Below are positions 21,632 through 32,739 of a stretch of DNA of 64,000 nt, one piece after another. Location: assembly GCA_037447655.1 (NCBI GenBank), contig JBBHKE010000745.1, forward strand, positions 141,748-205,747. Direction: 5' to 3'. The translations under genes were made by a program, and so were the position numbers. The notes beneath the pieces were generated by a model. It searched no databases. It saw only the letters and a list, made by a program, of their open reading frames with translations, and had not been told where the DNA came from. Every line of letters starts with the position of its first letter. Within the stretch, counting starts at the first letter, position 1. Origin of the DNA: Zygnema cylindricum (lineage: Eukaryota > Streptophyta > Zygnematophyceae > Zygnematales > Zygnemataceae).

Positions 21632-22981
21632 ATGGAAGGAACATTCTGGAACCTTGTGCCTACTCCTATTTTGTCCGATATCCTCTTCCGGTCTTCTGAC
21701 GGTGGCCAGCTTCGCAATCTCATCCTCCTATCCACTGTCTCCAAAGCCTTTAGGGATGGAGTCAAACATGTCTCCAAGCTGGAAGTTTCCGAAAACGATA
21801 TAAAAAATACGAGTAGAGAAAACATAGAAAAAATCATAACCACGGCTGTTAACTTCACTCCCCACGTCAAAGTTTTGACTTTTCATAAAAGGTACCCGCG
21901 TGATATTCCAGTGGCAGTTTTTCTCTATTGGTCGAAAGTGATAAGCGCAAGCCTCGAGTGTTTTATTGTTTACAATTGCAATTTGACATCCACTCATTTC
22001 AGTGTTTTAAGGAAAATGGAAGCTTTAACGACAATGCGTTTGACTGGTTGCAAGTTTTCGTCGAACGAGAAAATTTCAGGAATTCTTTCGAATTCTACTC
22101 TTGAAAGAGTGAGAGACATCTATGTGGATTATTTTGGGTACGACAAACCAGACGACCTTCAAACTCTTTTGAATTTTTTTCCAAGACTAAAGAACTTTGG
22201 CTATGAACATGATAGACATTATAAACGTCTCCCTTTGTCCATTCAAGCAGAATCTTTGACGCACATAGATATTTATGGGAATTTCAGTGAGATTTACATC
22301 AATTGTCCCAATTTGGAATCTTTTGAATTGGGTATCACTTTCAACCCTCATCCTGCCGAGTCTCCCGAAGGCAGGAACGAGAATTCAGATGAGAATTTGA
22401 AGGTTCATATAGTCGTTGGCGAGGATAGTGACTTATCCGAGTTCTATTTTGACTACGACCAATCAAATATTTATATGCCAACAGTCACTTTTACTCCTTC
22501 GTTACCATCGAAGCTGAAGGAACTAGTGTTCACGGAAAGGGGATTGGACAAGGGACAGAATAAAGAAATCTTGCACGATTTGATGAGGTACAACTCTTCC
22601 TCTCTCACAAAAATTAAATGTTGTGGTATTGTTCCATGCCCGGGGCCAATGGCTAATTTGAAGTCCATCACTTTCATAAGCCGTCTTCTTCAGGCGGATA
22701 GAGTCTCCATGATACGACAATGGCTGAGAGATTGTCCTAATTTACGGAAATTAAAAGTGAAGGACATTTACCTTTCACGTCTTCAATTCGTTTCGGACAA
22801 AGCGTATTACAAAAATCTAAAAGGACTTTTACAATTGTTTCCCGATGTGGTTAGATGTGTTTTCATGCTTTATGACTACGAGGATGACATCTCTGAAGAG
22901 TACATAGAGTATGTCAACGAATTGAGAGGAATTCAAGACATGTATCCAAATGTGGTTAAATTACTTCGGCAGACTGAGTAG
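21632..22981 (+). CDS. F-box/LRR-like protein, copy C
   Basis: An intact single-exon frame of 449 residues from the family-conserved ATG at 21632 (MEGTFWNLVP). An in-frame ATG at 21548 is ignored because that segment is leader DNA in all copies. The N-terminal F-box-like region (LVPTPILSDILFRSS, then LRNLILLSTVSKAFRDG) is followed by irregular leucine-rich units ending in NCPNLES and DCPNLRKLKVKD motifs. A short acidic C-terminal region (EDDISEEYIEY) follows. By family logic it would be a substrate adaptor of an SCF ubiquitin ligase, but no substrate can be suggested. It shares leader and long 3' flanks with copy A. Confidence 0.75.
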   Translation: MEGTFWNLVPTPILSDILFRSSDGGQLRNLILLSTVSKAFRDGVKHVSKLEVSENDIKNTSRENIEKIITTAVNFTPHVKVLTFHKRYPRDIPVAVFLYWSKVISASLECFIVYNCNLTSTHFSVLRKMEALTTMRLTGCKFSSNEKISGILSNSTLERVRDIYVDYFGYDKPDDLQTLLNFFPRLKNFGYEHDRHYKRLPLSIQAESLTHIDIYGNFSEIYINCPNLESFELGITFNPHPAESPEGRNENSDENLKVHIVVGEDSDLSEFYFDYDQSNIYMPTVTFTPSLPSKLKELVFTERGLDKGQNKEILHDLMRYNSSSLTKIKCCGIVPCPGPMANLKSITFISRLLQADRVSMIRQWLRDCPNLRKLKVKDIYLSRLQFVSDKAYYKNLKGLLQLFPDVVRCVFMLYDYEDDISEEYIEYVNELRGIQDMYPNVVKLLRQTE

Positions 22982-23009
22982 TCTAAGTGGAATTTTCTCT
23001 CCCAATTAT

Positions 23010-23135
23010 GCCAATTATGAAATTGCTGACTTCCCTCATCCTGCCAAGTGCCGAGTATTTCGCTTACAGTTACGAGAATTTAGTAGAGATTAGAGAATTT
23101 GGTGGTTCATATAGTCGTTGAGGAGGGTGCTAAAT
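23010..23135 (+). pseudogene. F-box/LRR internal fragment downstream of copy C
   Basis: A piece of about 110 bases repeats an internal part of the coding sequence (CCTCATCCTGCC, then CTTACAGTTACGAGAATTTAG, then GTTCATATAGTCGTTG). It corresponds to residues around FAYSYENLVENLKVHIVVG. It follows the stop codon of copy C, and the same arrangement occurs after copy D. Confidence 0.7.
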
Positions 23136-23988
23136 TGTTCATATAAACTTGAAAGCTCCGGATTTGATTTGCTGTTTTTTGTGCTCGATACTTTTGTACT
23201 GCAAAGGTTTGTACTGAGTAGTTTTGTGCTTGATATTGTTTTGTACTTCATAGGGTTTTGTACTTGATAGGGTTTTTCTCAATGGTTTTGAACTCTACTC
23301 AACAGTTTTGTAGTTAGCAGTTTTTTTACTCCATAGTTTTGCGGCAAGTAGTCATAGTAATTGTATGAAAATGTGTATGATTCGTACAGTATTTTGTACG
23401 ATTACGATGATTCATGTCCAGTAACACCGGAATTAGTGCTCTTATAATAATGATGTTAAAAGGTTACAATGTTTCCGAAAAAATGGCTTTAAAAAGCATC
23501 AATAAATCAATTGGTGCAGATTTAGTGTGAAAAATTATGGTCTGTGTTTTCTACTGGATGACGCTTGTGAAAGGCTTCAATTTTGATGTCATGTCTGTAA
23601 AGATTCCACAATATTTATGGTGTATGTATTGTTCACGTCAGTATGTTGAGATATGCATTGGTTCTATTTAGTGAGTTTATCTACAAATCTTTTTTTTTTT
23701 TTTAAACCAATATGTTGACAAAAAATGGAACCTTTAAATATACTGTTGGTCGAGGGTCGGCATTCATGTATTGCGTTTCCTTTACCGGCTCACTAATTTT
23801 ACCCTAAATTTGTCCTTTTCGCTCAGTAATGAGCGTCATATACGTGCTAAGGAACTGGAATTATGTGCATTTCTATTTCAGATTGTCTATTATCGGAAAT
23901 TTTCCCTTGATGTGAATTCTATAATTTGCCTCTATGCAGTAATGTGTATTGTGTTTTTATATGGTGGGGGAATGAGTTGTAATTTAAG

Positions 23989-24836
23989 CATAGTTGTTCA
24001 CACCGTTTAGCGCGAACGATTCAATCCCGACGAATTATACGTAACGAACGCATTGAACGTTTTGAACAAATCGTTAAAAATCGTTAATGAATTTTCACCC
24101 GTACACTTCCGTACATATAAAACAAAAAAAAAAATACATATAGCGCAGTTAGTAAGTTTTTTGAGGGTTAAACAACATATAATATCTATATATGTATCAC
24201 ACTCCACGTGTGTATCGCAATTCTTTCATCAACTGGTAACGGCGAATGCGAGAATGGTTTACATCTACACATAGAAGACCTGGGTTCAAAAGTTGGTAGG
24301 AGCAATTTTTGTCAAAGTCCGTCTGGCTGATGCTATCTGACAAACAGCCATGGCCGCCTTCTCTCTCTATCTCTCAGACATCACACGACTGCAAAATTAT
24401 AAAGTAGGTAGGATATAGGGAGGAGCCTTCCTTGCGATTTTGTTTCAAGATTCCATGGCGGCTTCTTTCAAAAAAAAACTGAAGAACACGCCTGTACATT
24501 TTTCAAACTTACCGCGAGAAATTATTGTGACGTTTCAACGTCTCTTTTCGAAACTTTTCGTACATTTTTGATGAAATGTCGTACAAGTTCCATGATATTC
24601 CTGTTCAGTTCACTGGACACAAAGTACTAATAAATGCGATGTATCTTTTCCTCGAATTCCGTACATTTCCGTAAAAAAGGTACATTTTACGGGAGATATT
24701 GTACTTTCCCCGTAAACTTACCGTTCAGTTTACCGGACAGAAAGTACAGCGCGTTTTTTTGCGATTTTTCAACAGTCACGAATTATACGTTTCAATCGTA
24801 AAAATTGAAAAAAATCGCACGATTTGAACAACAGTG
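23989..24836. mobile_element. hAT-like non-autonomous element with empty site
   Basis: Ends are CATAGTTGTTCA and TGAACAACAGTG (10 of 12 bases complementary). The 8-mer AATTTAAG lies on both sides (23981-23988, 24837-24844). The duplicated segment at 13080-13165, in reverse, passes through this point with a single copy (CTTTTAAG), so the 848-bp insertion and its 8-bp duplication are directly visible. The size class and duplication length fit a hAT-mobilised element. No transposase is encoded. Confidence 0.8.
24220..24390 (+). mobile_element. Possible tRNA-derived SINE, copy 2
   Basis: Inside the hAT-like element. AACTGGTAACGGCGAATGCG resembles an A-box region and GACCTGGGTTCAAAAG a B-box. The body has GTAGGAGCAATTTTTGTCAAA and ACAGCCATGGCCGCCTT, followed by a CT-rich tail, in the same order as 8805-8992. 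Confidence 0.4.
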
Positions 24837-25330
24837 AATTTAAGTGTTATGCAGGGATGTCGTATTTTAAATGAAATAATGGAATTTTGTATGGGAAGTA
24901 CACTCGCACGTCTGCATCATTGTGTTTATGGATGATCAACGGTCTATAACTCAACTGATACATGTACTACGCTACTTAAACATCAGTTTAAACATTAAAG
25001 TGATATATGTGTCATGTAGTTTGACCATTAAAATGGTATGTGTACTACCTATTTTAACCAGCAGTTCAACCATCAGTTTCGCCATCGAACTAATACATGT
25101 TCTACCTAGTTGCCCCATCAAACTGAAGCATATAATACCTAGTTTAACAAGCAGTTTGACCATCCACGTGATACATGTAATGCCTACATAAACCATCAGT
25201 TTACCACCAACTACCTAATTTAATTATCAAATTGATACTTATAAAAACCTAGTTTGACCATTAGTTTAACCATCCGAAAGATAATGATCCGCTCATCATT
25301 TAAGTGCTACCTTTCCCCATATCAAAACCC

Positions 25331-26092
25331 CGCATTGTAGTTTAGTGATACAACTATAATGTCAAGATAACGCAAAACAAGATTTGTAACTCCAGTTTCA
25401 ATCAGAACAAGCGGATAATTAATGTAAACGGCGTTGTAAATTTCTCCTATACCTTAATAACATAAATAAAAACCAGGTTTTTCAAAAAAAGGTCAACATA
25501 ACCTATCACTCAAGGCTCTTTTTTAGTTCCTAAACTCCACAACCTTCGCCATTTCATTACTCTTCTTCCACTCCATTGAAGTTGTACTAAAATTGGATAA
25601 AAAAAAGCCCTAATTTTCAAACATTTCTCAACTAGATAACGTTTCCATGGCAAGAGGCAAAAGAAAACCCTAATTCTGAAGGATTTCTCACTTGCATTGA
25701 AATTAAAACCACGCTCAAAAACCTACATCGGTTGATACGGCAAGTCATGATTGAACTCACGTATAATGGCTTCTTGTACCCTCCTTCCATGAATTTCGTC
25801 ATCCATGAACAAAAAACAAAGCTCCATGTGTTCACTGTCAATTCGTGAGACGGTCCATTTTTGGTTGTTTGTGAGTCATTGTCCACTTTTGCAAAAAAAA
25901 ATCGTCAATCAACGTGCAGAGGTATACTGTAGCGATGGTTATCGATCTGATAACTCATCTCATATCTCTTATGGTGCAGTTTTATTTCCAAAGAAATAGA
26001 TCGATTATTTGTAGGTCAAAATAAAGACATATATTGGATATTGGCAAAAGGCACTCGATACATAAAACTACAAACGCTCTCGATCGCAACAC
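25331..26092. other. Non-coding intergenic sequence
   Basis: AT-rich with no convincing frame. Around 25985-26090 it resembles the reverse complement of 15860-15960 (TCGATACATAAAACTACAAA-like block), so it is another repeat fragment. Confidence 0.4.
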
Positions 26093-26599
26093 TACATTGC
26101 GAATCATATTTATAGTAAAGAAAAAATTAGAGTAAAAAAGGGAAGAAAAAGTTTTTAAGTTATGAACTCTAATTTGTGTGATATAGCTTTTTCAAAAATG
26201 AATTTTACTCTAATTTATTAGTAACTCTAATTTGGGCGTAAATTTGGGCGTTGAATATATCCACTTTAAATTAAGTATAAGTACAGAATCTGACAAAACG
26301 TACAGTTTCACGTCATTATGACGTTTGCATTATGCAGTTTGTTAAAGTCAGTTACATGAAAACGGCCTGTACTAAATCATTATTTGTACTTTTTTAAGTA
26401 CAATTCTGCATGGTTAGACACCGACCTTACGCAATACTATTTAAAATGGCACTGTATTAGAGTTATTAACGCTCATTCAAAAAGTACCTTAAACAATGTA
26501 AAGAATAATTTAGAATAGTGTACTCTATTTATAGTGATAGAGTCAAAATTTGGGGTAACGGAATTACCGTACACAACTCGAATTACAATTCGTGGTGTA
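26093..26599. mobile_element. Miniature element M2, copy 2
   Basis: Matches 2941-3442 throughout (TTAGAGTAAAAA-type start, AATCTGACAAAACGTACAGT and GGCACTGTATTAGAGTTATT blocks) and ends with CAATTCGTGGTGTA. The left terminus is more diverged (TACATTGCGAATC). Confidence 0.7.
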
Positions 26600-26602
26600 G
26601 TG

Positions 26603-26762
26603 TACACCGTGAATCGTTATTACTTATTAGCGTATTGAACGCTAATTCGGTTCCCCCAAATTTTTCAAAAATTCTCAAATGTAATTATCCATGCTATTTA
26701 AAAAAAACCCTAATTCCTAATTAGAGTAAACTATTTCTTTGAAAATTTCCAAATTCCCAATT
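26603..26762. mobile_element. Miniature element M1, copy 2, truncated
   Basis: Starts TACACCGTGAATCGTTATTA and follows 2713-2923 as far as AAATTCCCAATTA, then is cut by a LINE 3' end. Here M2 precedes M1; at 2.7 kb the order is reversed. Confidence 0.65.
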
Positions 26763-27050
26763 ACTTTGCAGGATAAATTAAAAAGCACGATGGTAAACCA
26801 TCTGAGTCTTGGGGTACAAAAGGGGTGGCATAACCAACACTGAAAAACAACAATAAAAAACAAAAAGAGCGACAAGAACCCACCCTAAAAAAAGGAAGCA
26901 ACAACAAGGAAAATAAAAGCACCCTAACTCAAAATGAAAAGCACAGCAACTCACAAAAACAAAAATACAAACCCCAACCCCAACCCTAACTCAATTAAAT
27001 ATCTACGAAAAACAACCCCGTAAGTCCCCCCAGCCCGGGGTGAAGTTCCA
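26763..27050 (-). mobile_element. LINE 3' end fragment (minus)
   Basis: Reverse complement of the LINE 3' region at about 49600-49850: GGGGGGACTTACGGGGTTG, the GGTTGGGGTTGGGG run, and the tail CTCAGATGGTTTACCATCGT followed by GCTTTTTAAT. No coding part survives except the last codons. Confidence 0.7.
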
Positions 27051-30000
27051 TCAAGCGAACAGTGGCGTAGTTTACAGAAATCAGCGACTCTCCGTACCAA
27101 ATTGTACCGCCCATTTTGTTTTTATACGAAAAATAACATTACAGAGAATCTCGCCAATAATCTCCAAAGTTCTTGGTGGTAATAATGGCCGTCGGATGTT
27201 CATCTCTGAAGAGTTCGAGTTCGCTTCAATTTTCTCTGTAACTGTCAACCCACCTCGAGGAGGTGGGTTGATAAATACAGAAAAAAAAAAACCGTGACAC
27301 GCTGGACGATTAAGCTACGTGTCATGCTGAAAAACCAACGAAAAATCTTAAGATTTGGACATGACACGCGCTTTCCAAAATACAACCGAAATTTCGTAAC
27401 ATTCCTTCGTCACGCTATTTTCAGTAACTTTTGTTCGACACACTATTTCTCTCAAAGGATTTTCGTTATGTTCGAAAAAAGAAACCCTAAAAAATAAGTT
27501 GGCGTACAGATTGGCGTCTGCAAAAAGTATAAAAGTTTTGTCGAAGTACGCTGGTGCATGGTACGAAAATGAAGAGTTGATGTAAACTTTGTCGGTGCTT
27601 AAAATCTGAAAGATTTTCACTCTCGGGTTATAACTTGCGTGGGCCAGTCAATGTATAGCACGTGTATTACAGACTCTACTTAATGGAACTTCGACTCAGA
27701 GCGTTGTTCCATTAGGCGCTCTCAGTAAACGTCAAAATTCGTTTACTGAAGCGATCGTTCCATTGTGTCGGGTCAGTAACCGACATTTGTTTTCCATGGC
27801 ACACGTTGATTGGTCCACGTAATATATGAATAAGATTCTGTTAATCTTCAAAGAATCTCTGAGAGCAAATTGTAACCACATATTTGTACCAGCGAAAGGT
27901 AAAAATTGACTCGTACGACGTATTGAATGAAATCTGTACGAGCGGACGAAACGTAAGATATGTAAAAGCGTACGAAAATGTCAGAATGGTTGGTGGATAC
28001 CAACAAAAGCGTGAAACAATATCTTCCGTCAAAGATTTTCTTGCGGCTTCCGGTGGCCTCGCATCCTCCCTGGCGGAAGGCACATGTCATATGCGACGTG
28101 TACCCATCTTGTAGAGCGGTCGTCGTGGATATTTGTTCACTTTTCCACGAGGCACGACGGTATTCGTTCAGGCACTGAGAATTGACCTACTCCGGGTCAC
28201 TTGTTGCGAACTGAAAGTGTCAGATGACGTCGTATCTGATTATGCATCCGACGGTCCACGTTTACGCCCATAAACGTGGAGAATCAAATCCCTTATTCAG
28301 TAGCCTTGTTTTTCTGACATTTTTTTTATTTTTGGTACGACACTGTACGAAGCAGTACGGCTTTCTGTAAACAACGTCATTTTTCCCCTAATGGAACCTT
28401 GTCCTCAGGCTGCTTCTCCATCAGGCGCCGACAGTAATCGTACGGAAACGTTTACTGCTAGTAATACTTCGTTCACTTCTCCATCTTGTCGTGTCAGCAA
28501 TAAAAGCTATCGCGTACGTGCTTTCTTTCGATTGGACGCACGTAGGTTCATGATCTGACGACGAGCAGTCAAAGATTCCAAAAGCAAAATATCTGAAATG
28601 GTATCCGTACATCCAGCCGCAAAATTAAATTACATGAATGTACAATTTGTACGCTCGTGTTTTGTATTTTTTGTAACTGTTTTGTCGTTCGTGTTTCGAC
28701 GTGGCGCCATAAATTCCGGATGTCAGTGGATCGTGGAGGAGGCGTCACGACAATTCTTCAACCATTGTTTTTTTTGGTGGTTTTCGTTGGAGTTGATTCC
28801 CGCTTGTACGAAGGCGCGCGGCTCGTACGTGACATTTCCACGCGTAAACATTTTACACGTCCGGTGATTGGCTACTCTCCTCCTGAGGAGAGTAATTAAT
28901 CACTGGACGACGTGACCTCTTGCTTCGAAAAGTCATAATCGGACGGTTGATGTTATCGCCCAAAAGTTTGGAGAATCTTGACGCGCGGACAGTAATCATG
29001 TTTGTAAAAAAAAAAAAAAAGTACGGCACTGTACTGCAATGAGCAAGATGTGTACGAAAATGCACTCTTTCTGGTAAACAACCCCATTTTTCGCCTGATG
29101 GAGGTTCACCCTCAGGGTGGGCTTCCATTAGCGAAAAAGTGGGGTTATTTACTGACGGCTGTACCGTTTCGTACAAGTTTGTACATAAATTTTTGTTTTC
29201 CAAGAAAACATCTTTACAAAAAAATTTCCAAGGTTGTAGGCGAAAATGCAGACCATCGGATGCTATTACACTTTTTATCCGAGACGCCACGTCACTAGCC
29301 CTAAAGTTTGTTAAGACCCTGCACGGGGAAGACAGTTCTCGAAAATAGAACGAGTAAAGATGGGCCGCGTGGAAAAGTGAAAAAAAATCCACGATAACCG
29401 CACGCTTATGTGCGTACAGGTCGCAAGGGTCACGTGCCTTCCGCCAGGGTGGTTGCGAATCTGCGTAGATTGTCCCGTCACGCTCCCACCATCAAACTTT
29501 GCCGTTGCCTTTTTGTCGTTGCATTTTGAAATTTTGGGTGGTTCAGTTAATGCCCTCTGTACGAGTCATTAATTACGTCTGTTAGTGTAGATATTTCCTC
29601 CCGGTAGTACAGATATTACCTCCGCTTGTACATATATTTCGTTCAAACTTTGCATTTTAAGATTCTTTCAAGATTTTAAGAATCTAATGTCAACTTACGT
29701 GTTTCCATCCAGAATAAGCCACGCAAAAAAAAAGTGGTTTACAAACGCGACCTAATGGAAGGCACGCCCTTCAGTCAAATTTTCAGTACAATTACTGAGA
29801 CGCGTAATGGAAGTCCACCCTCAATCGACCCGGTCTGTACACCGCGCATCGTAATTAGAGTAATGAAAAAATTAGAGTAAAAAGAGAAAAAAAAAAAATT
29901 AGAGTAATTTACTCTAATTTATATGATAGAACTGTTTCAAAAAGGAATTTACTCTCATTTATGCGGTGTACTTCAATTTGGTAAGCTAATATCCTCGACT

Positions 30001-30597
30001 GTAAATAAGGTATTCGTACAGAATCTGACAAAACGTACAGTTTAACGTCACTATGACGTTTGCACTACGCGGTTTGTTAAAACGCAGTTACATGATAATG
30101 GCCTGGATTAAATCATTATTTGTACTTTTTTACTTATAAAAGTACAGTTTTGCACGGTCGGACGTCGTCCGTTTTCCACACTATTTAAAACGAACATATA
30201 TTAGAATTAAAAACGCTAATTAAACCTTACCTTAAATAGCATAATGAAAAAATTAGAATAATTTACTCTAAAGTCAAAATTTCGAGCGACCGAATTAGAA
30301 CAATTTACTCTAATTACGATTCGTGGTGTAGAGTTGGCCGTACGATTACAGAAACGTATGATGGAACTTCACCCTTAGCGTTTATCGGTAATTATTCCTA
30401 TAAGCTAAATACACTTCTACGCTATTAACAATTCAAGGTGTACTGTACAGAAGGTCAATGGATTTCATCCTTACGGCAAAGATTTTCTTGCGACTTTTGG
30501 TGGATATGCCCACCTTGTCGAAATGTACATAGCCTATGCTACGTGTAAGGTTTTCATCTCCCGTTCATCGTCAGCTGTAACAAACGTTTTCAGGTGA
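27051..30597. repeat. Nested GTAC-rich, CTAATGGAAG-hairpin repeats
   Basis: No gene. The region is built of several copies of one non-autonomous repeat. It is recognised by imperfect hairpins of the type TAATGGAAG-CCACCCT/AGGGTGG-CTTCCATTA (about 27675, 28390, 29095, 29750), by TGGCGGAAGGCACATG (28070) and by GTACGAAACGGTACGG-like blocks. The copy running right to left from 29830 to about 28900 matches the two flanks of the gypsy element at 37541-38032 and 45751-46360 and is uninterrupted. An M2 element lies in it at 29838-30330, followed by an M1 right-end fragment near 30400-30447. Confidence 0.6.
29838..30330. mobile_element. Miniature element M2, copy 3
   Basis: Starts TACACCGCGCATCGTAATTA and ends TAATTACGATTCGTGGTGTA. 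The interior matches the other two M2 copies. About 493 bp. Confidence 0.75.
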
Positions 30598-30605
30598 CCA
30601 ATTAC

Positions 30606-31126
30606 TAGTGTTGTGTATCGGTAAAAAAGCTATCGCGATAACACCGATACCGATAGTTATCGGTTATCGAACGGTCAAAGTTACCGATATATTTGTACTT
30701 TCTGTAATTTCTGTCGGTAGTACACGTGGCAGGTTTCCAGTGGATCCCAAGGAAGAAAGGGACAAACCATAACGTCGGATGTGAGATGTACATCTTTTAA
30801 CCGGAGCCGTACTACATCCGTACATATCTTATGCCGGCTACTGTACTTTCAGCCTGTACAAATGATATGATTGGTAGGCACCTCAGTACGTTTATTTTTG
30901 TTTATGATTTACGTTTATTATTGGCCGTACGTTTATCTGTACGATCAGTACATATATCTTTGATAGTTATCGATATCGGTGTTATCGCCGATAATAACCG
31001 ATAAATATCGGGTATTTATCAGCGATAACACCGATAACGATATATCGTACCAATATATCGATTATCGGCTACACGAAAAAAGGCCCATATCGGTTATCGG
31101 CAAATCTTTACCGATACACAACACTA
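30606..31126 (+). mobile_element. hAT-like non-autonomous element, TATCGGT family, copy 1
   Basis: Begins TAGTGTTGTGTATCGGTAAA and ends with the inverted form TTTACCGATACACAACACTA. It is flanked by the 8-mer CCAATTAC at 30598-30605 and 31127-31134. The interior is dense in TATCGG and CGATAA words plus a unique block (GGATCCCAAGGAAGAAAGGG). The 521-bp element has no coding region. The TAGTGTTG-type end and 8-bp duplication fit hAT. Confidence 0.8.
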
Positions 31127-31134
31127 CCAATTAC

Positions 31135-32027
31135 TAATGTTGTGTATCGGTAAGGATTTGCCGATAACCGATATGGGCCTTTTTTCGGGTATCCGATAAT
31201 CGATATATAGGTACGATATATCGACATCGGTCTTATCGCCGATAAGTAGCCAATAATATCGGGTACTTATCGGCGATAATGCCGATAACGATAATTATCG
31301 GCGATAACTGTACGGGCTGTACAGATAAATGTATGGCCTGTACACTCAACTGTACGTCTTATTCCCCGGACGTGTATAAGCACAAAAAGTCAGTAGCCGC
31401 CATGAGATCTGTACGGTTTTGATACGGATCCAGTAAAAACGATGTACCTTTCACATCCGACGCCATGGCTTTGTCCCTTTATTCCTTGAGATCCACTGGG
31501 GACCTGCCACGTGTCAAACTGTCGACTTTTTTGGCATAAGCTGCCAAAAGAGCCATTCCGAGATGCCGGCGCTCACGCTGGCCCGTCCGCTCGTGTTTTC
31601 TCATTCCAAGTCGTCCGTTCGATTCCGGTGGCGCGCAGAATGTTATTTTGCGTCCGTTGTACTTTTGTGTCCGCCGTCCTTTTACAGTTTCATGTTCACC
31701 AGTTTTTGGTAAAATTACGTACGTCGCCGTAAAATATTTGTTTAGTTAACCGGCCAACGTTTATATGCTGCGCTGTCCGTAGTAAATTGCAGCTAAACGG
31801 TAACGAAACAGATTTTTATACGTGGCATGCCACGCTATATAAAATCAATAAAATAATACAGTATGTTATAAAGTTCTATTGTATGCATACTATATATTTT
31901 TTAAGTTATCGCCGATATGGAATTTGTTGGTCCCAGACCGATATGTCGGAATCTCTGACCGTTCGATAACCGATAACTATCGGTATCGGTGTTATCGCGA
32001 TAAGTTTTTTACCGATACACAACACTA
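31135..32027 (-). mobile_element. hAT-like element, TATCGGT family, copy 2, inverted
   Basis: The same family in opposite orientation. Its left end matches the right end of copy 1 for about 60 bases in inverted form, and its right end matches the left end of copy 1 for about 70 bases. It is flanked by CCAATTAC at 31127-31134 (shared with copy 1) and 32028-32035. At 893 bp it is longer and has an extra internal segment (31540-31900) that copy 1 lacks. No transposase is seen. Confidence 0.8.
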
Positions 32028-32168
32028 CCAATTACACACTTAGATCTGGCAGTCAATGTTTCCGCGTAGTCTTGATATATATCCAGCCAAAATGCTTAAA
32101 TGAAATCGTACACGTTCATCCGACGGTCAATGTCAACGCGTAGTCTTCTTAGATATCCGATCAATATG

Positions 32169-32175
32169 TATAAAA
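32169..32175 (+). promoter_or_regulatory. Possible TATA box of copy D
   Basis: TATAAAA in TCAATATGTATAAAAAG, aligned with the candidates upstream of copies A and C. It lies 571 bases before the ATG because the leader is expanded here. Confidence 0.4.
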
Positions 32176-32334
32176 AGAAAATAAAAGTTCTTCAGCCTGT
32201 CATTTGCAGCTTCTCTGCAGCAGTCAATCCTTCCTACAAGTTACGTCTTTTGGAGTAAACCATAACAGACTTTTTGTTTTTTCTCACTGCACCTCTAGCT
32301 GCAAGCTGTAATGAAGAAAGGTTCTCCTATAGAC

Positions 32335-32460
32335 TAGTACTTTGAAACTGTTAGGTTATAATTCTATAATTCTGAAACTGTTAGGTTATTATTTTGAAAC
32401 TGTTAGGTTATTATTTTGAAACTGTTAGGTTATTATTTTGAAACTGTTAGGTTTTTTCAA
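32335..32460 (+). repeat. 22-bp tandem repeat in the copy D leader
   Basis: About five units of ATTTTGAAACTGTTAGGTT with ATTATT spacing, a motif present once per leader in the other copies. A further leader unit (CACCTCTAGCTGCAAGC onward) is duplicated at about 32280 and 32570, so the leader has expanded twice. Confidence 0.8.
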
Positions 32461-32739
32461 GCTGTTATTTTATCGAGTTCTGTTGGATTAGGTCAAAACT
32501 TTGTGTATCCTTTGCTACTGTCACGTCACTTGTCGCGTCACGTTTCTTCTGTATCTGTTTTCTCACTGCACCTCTAGCTGCAAGCTCTAATGAAAAAAGG
32601 TTCTCTTGTAGGCTATTTTGGTTTGGAAAAAGTCTCCTGCAGACTATTATTCTGAAACTGTTAGGATTTTTCAAGTTGTTATTTTGCTGCAGTCACGTCG
32701 CTTGTCACGTTACGTGTCTTTTGTATCTGTTTATTCTCT

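Larger units (their letters stand above)
23136..25330 (+). repeat. Segmental duplication flank of copy C
   Basis: Matches 12450-13930 in reverse orientation and, for its first 700 or so bases, 34263-34950. The last part (24920-25270) is a run of degenerate units with ACATGTACTAC and AGTTTAACCATC words. It is interrupted by the hAT-like element at 23989-24836. No gene. Confidence 0.7.
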
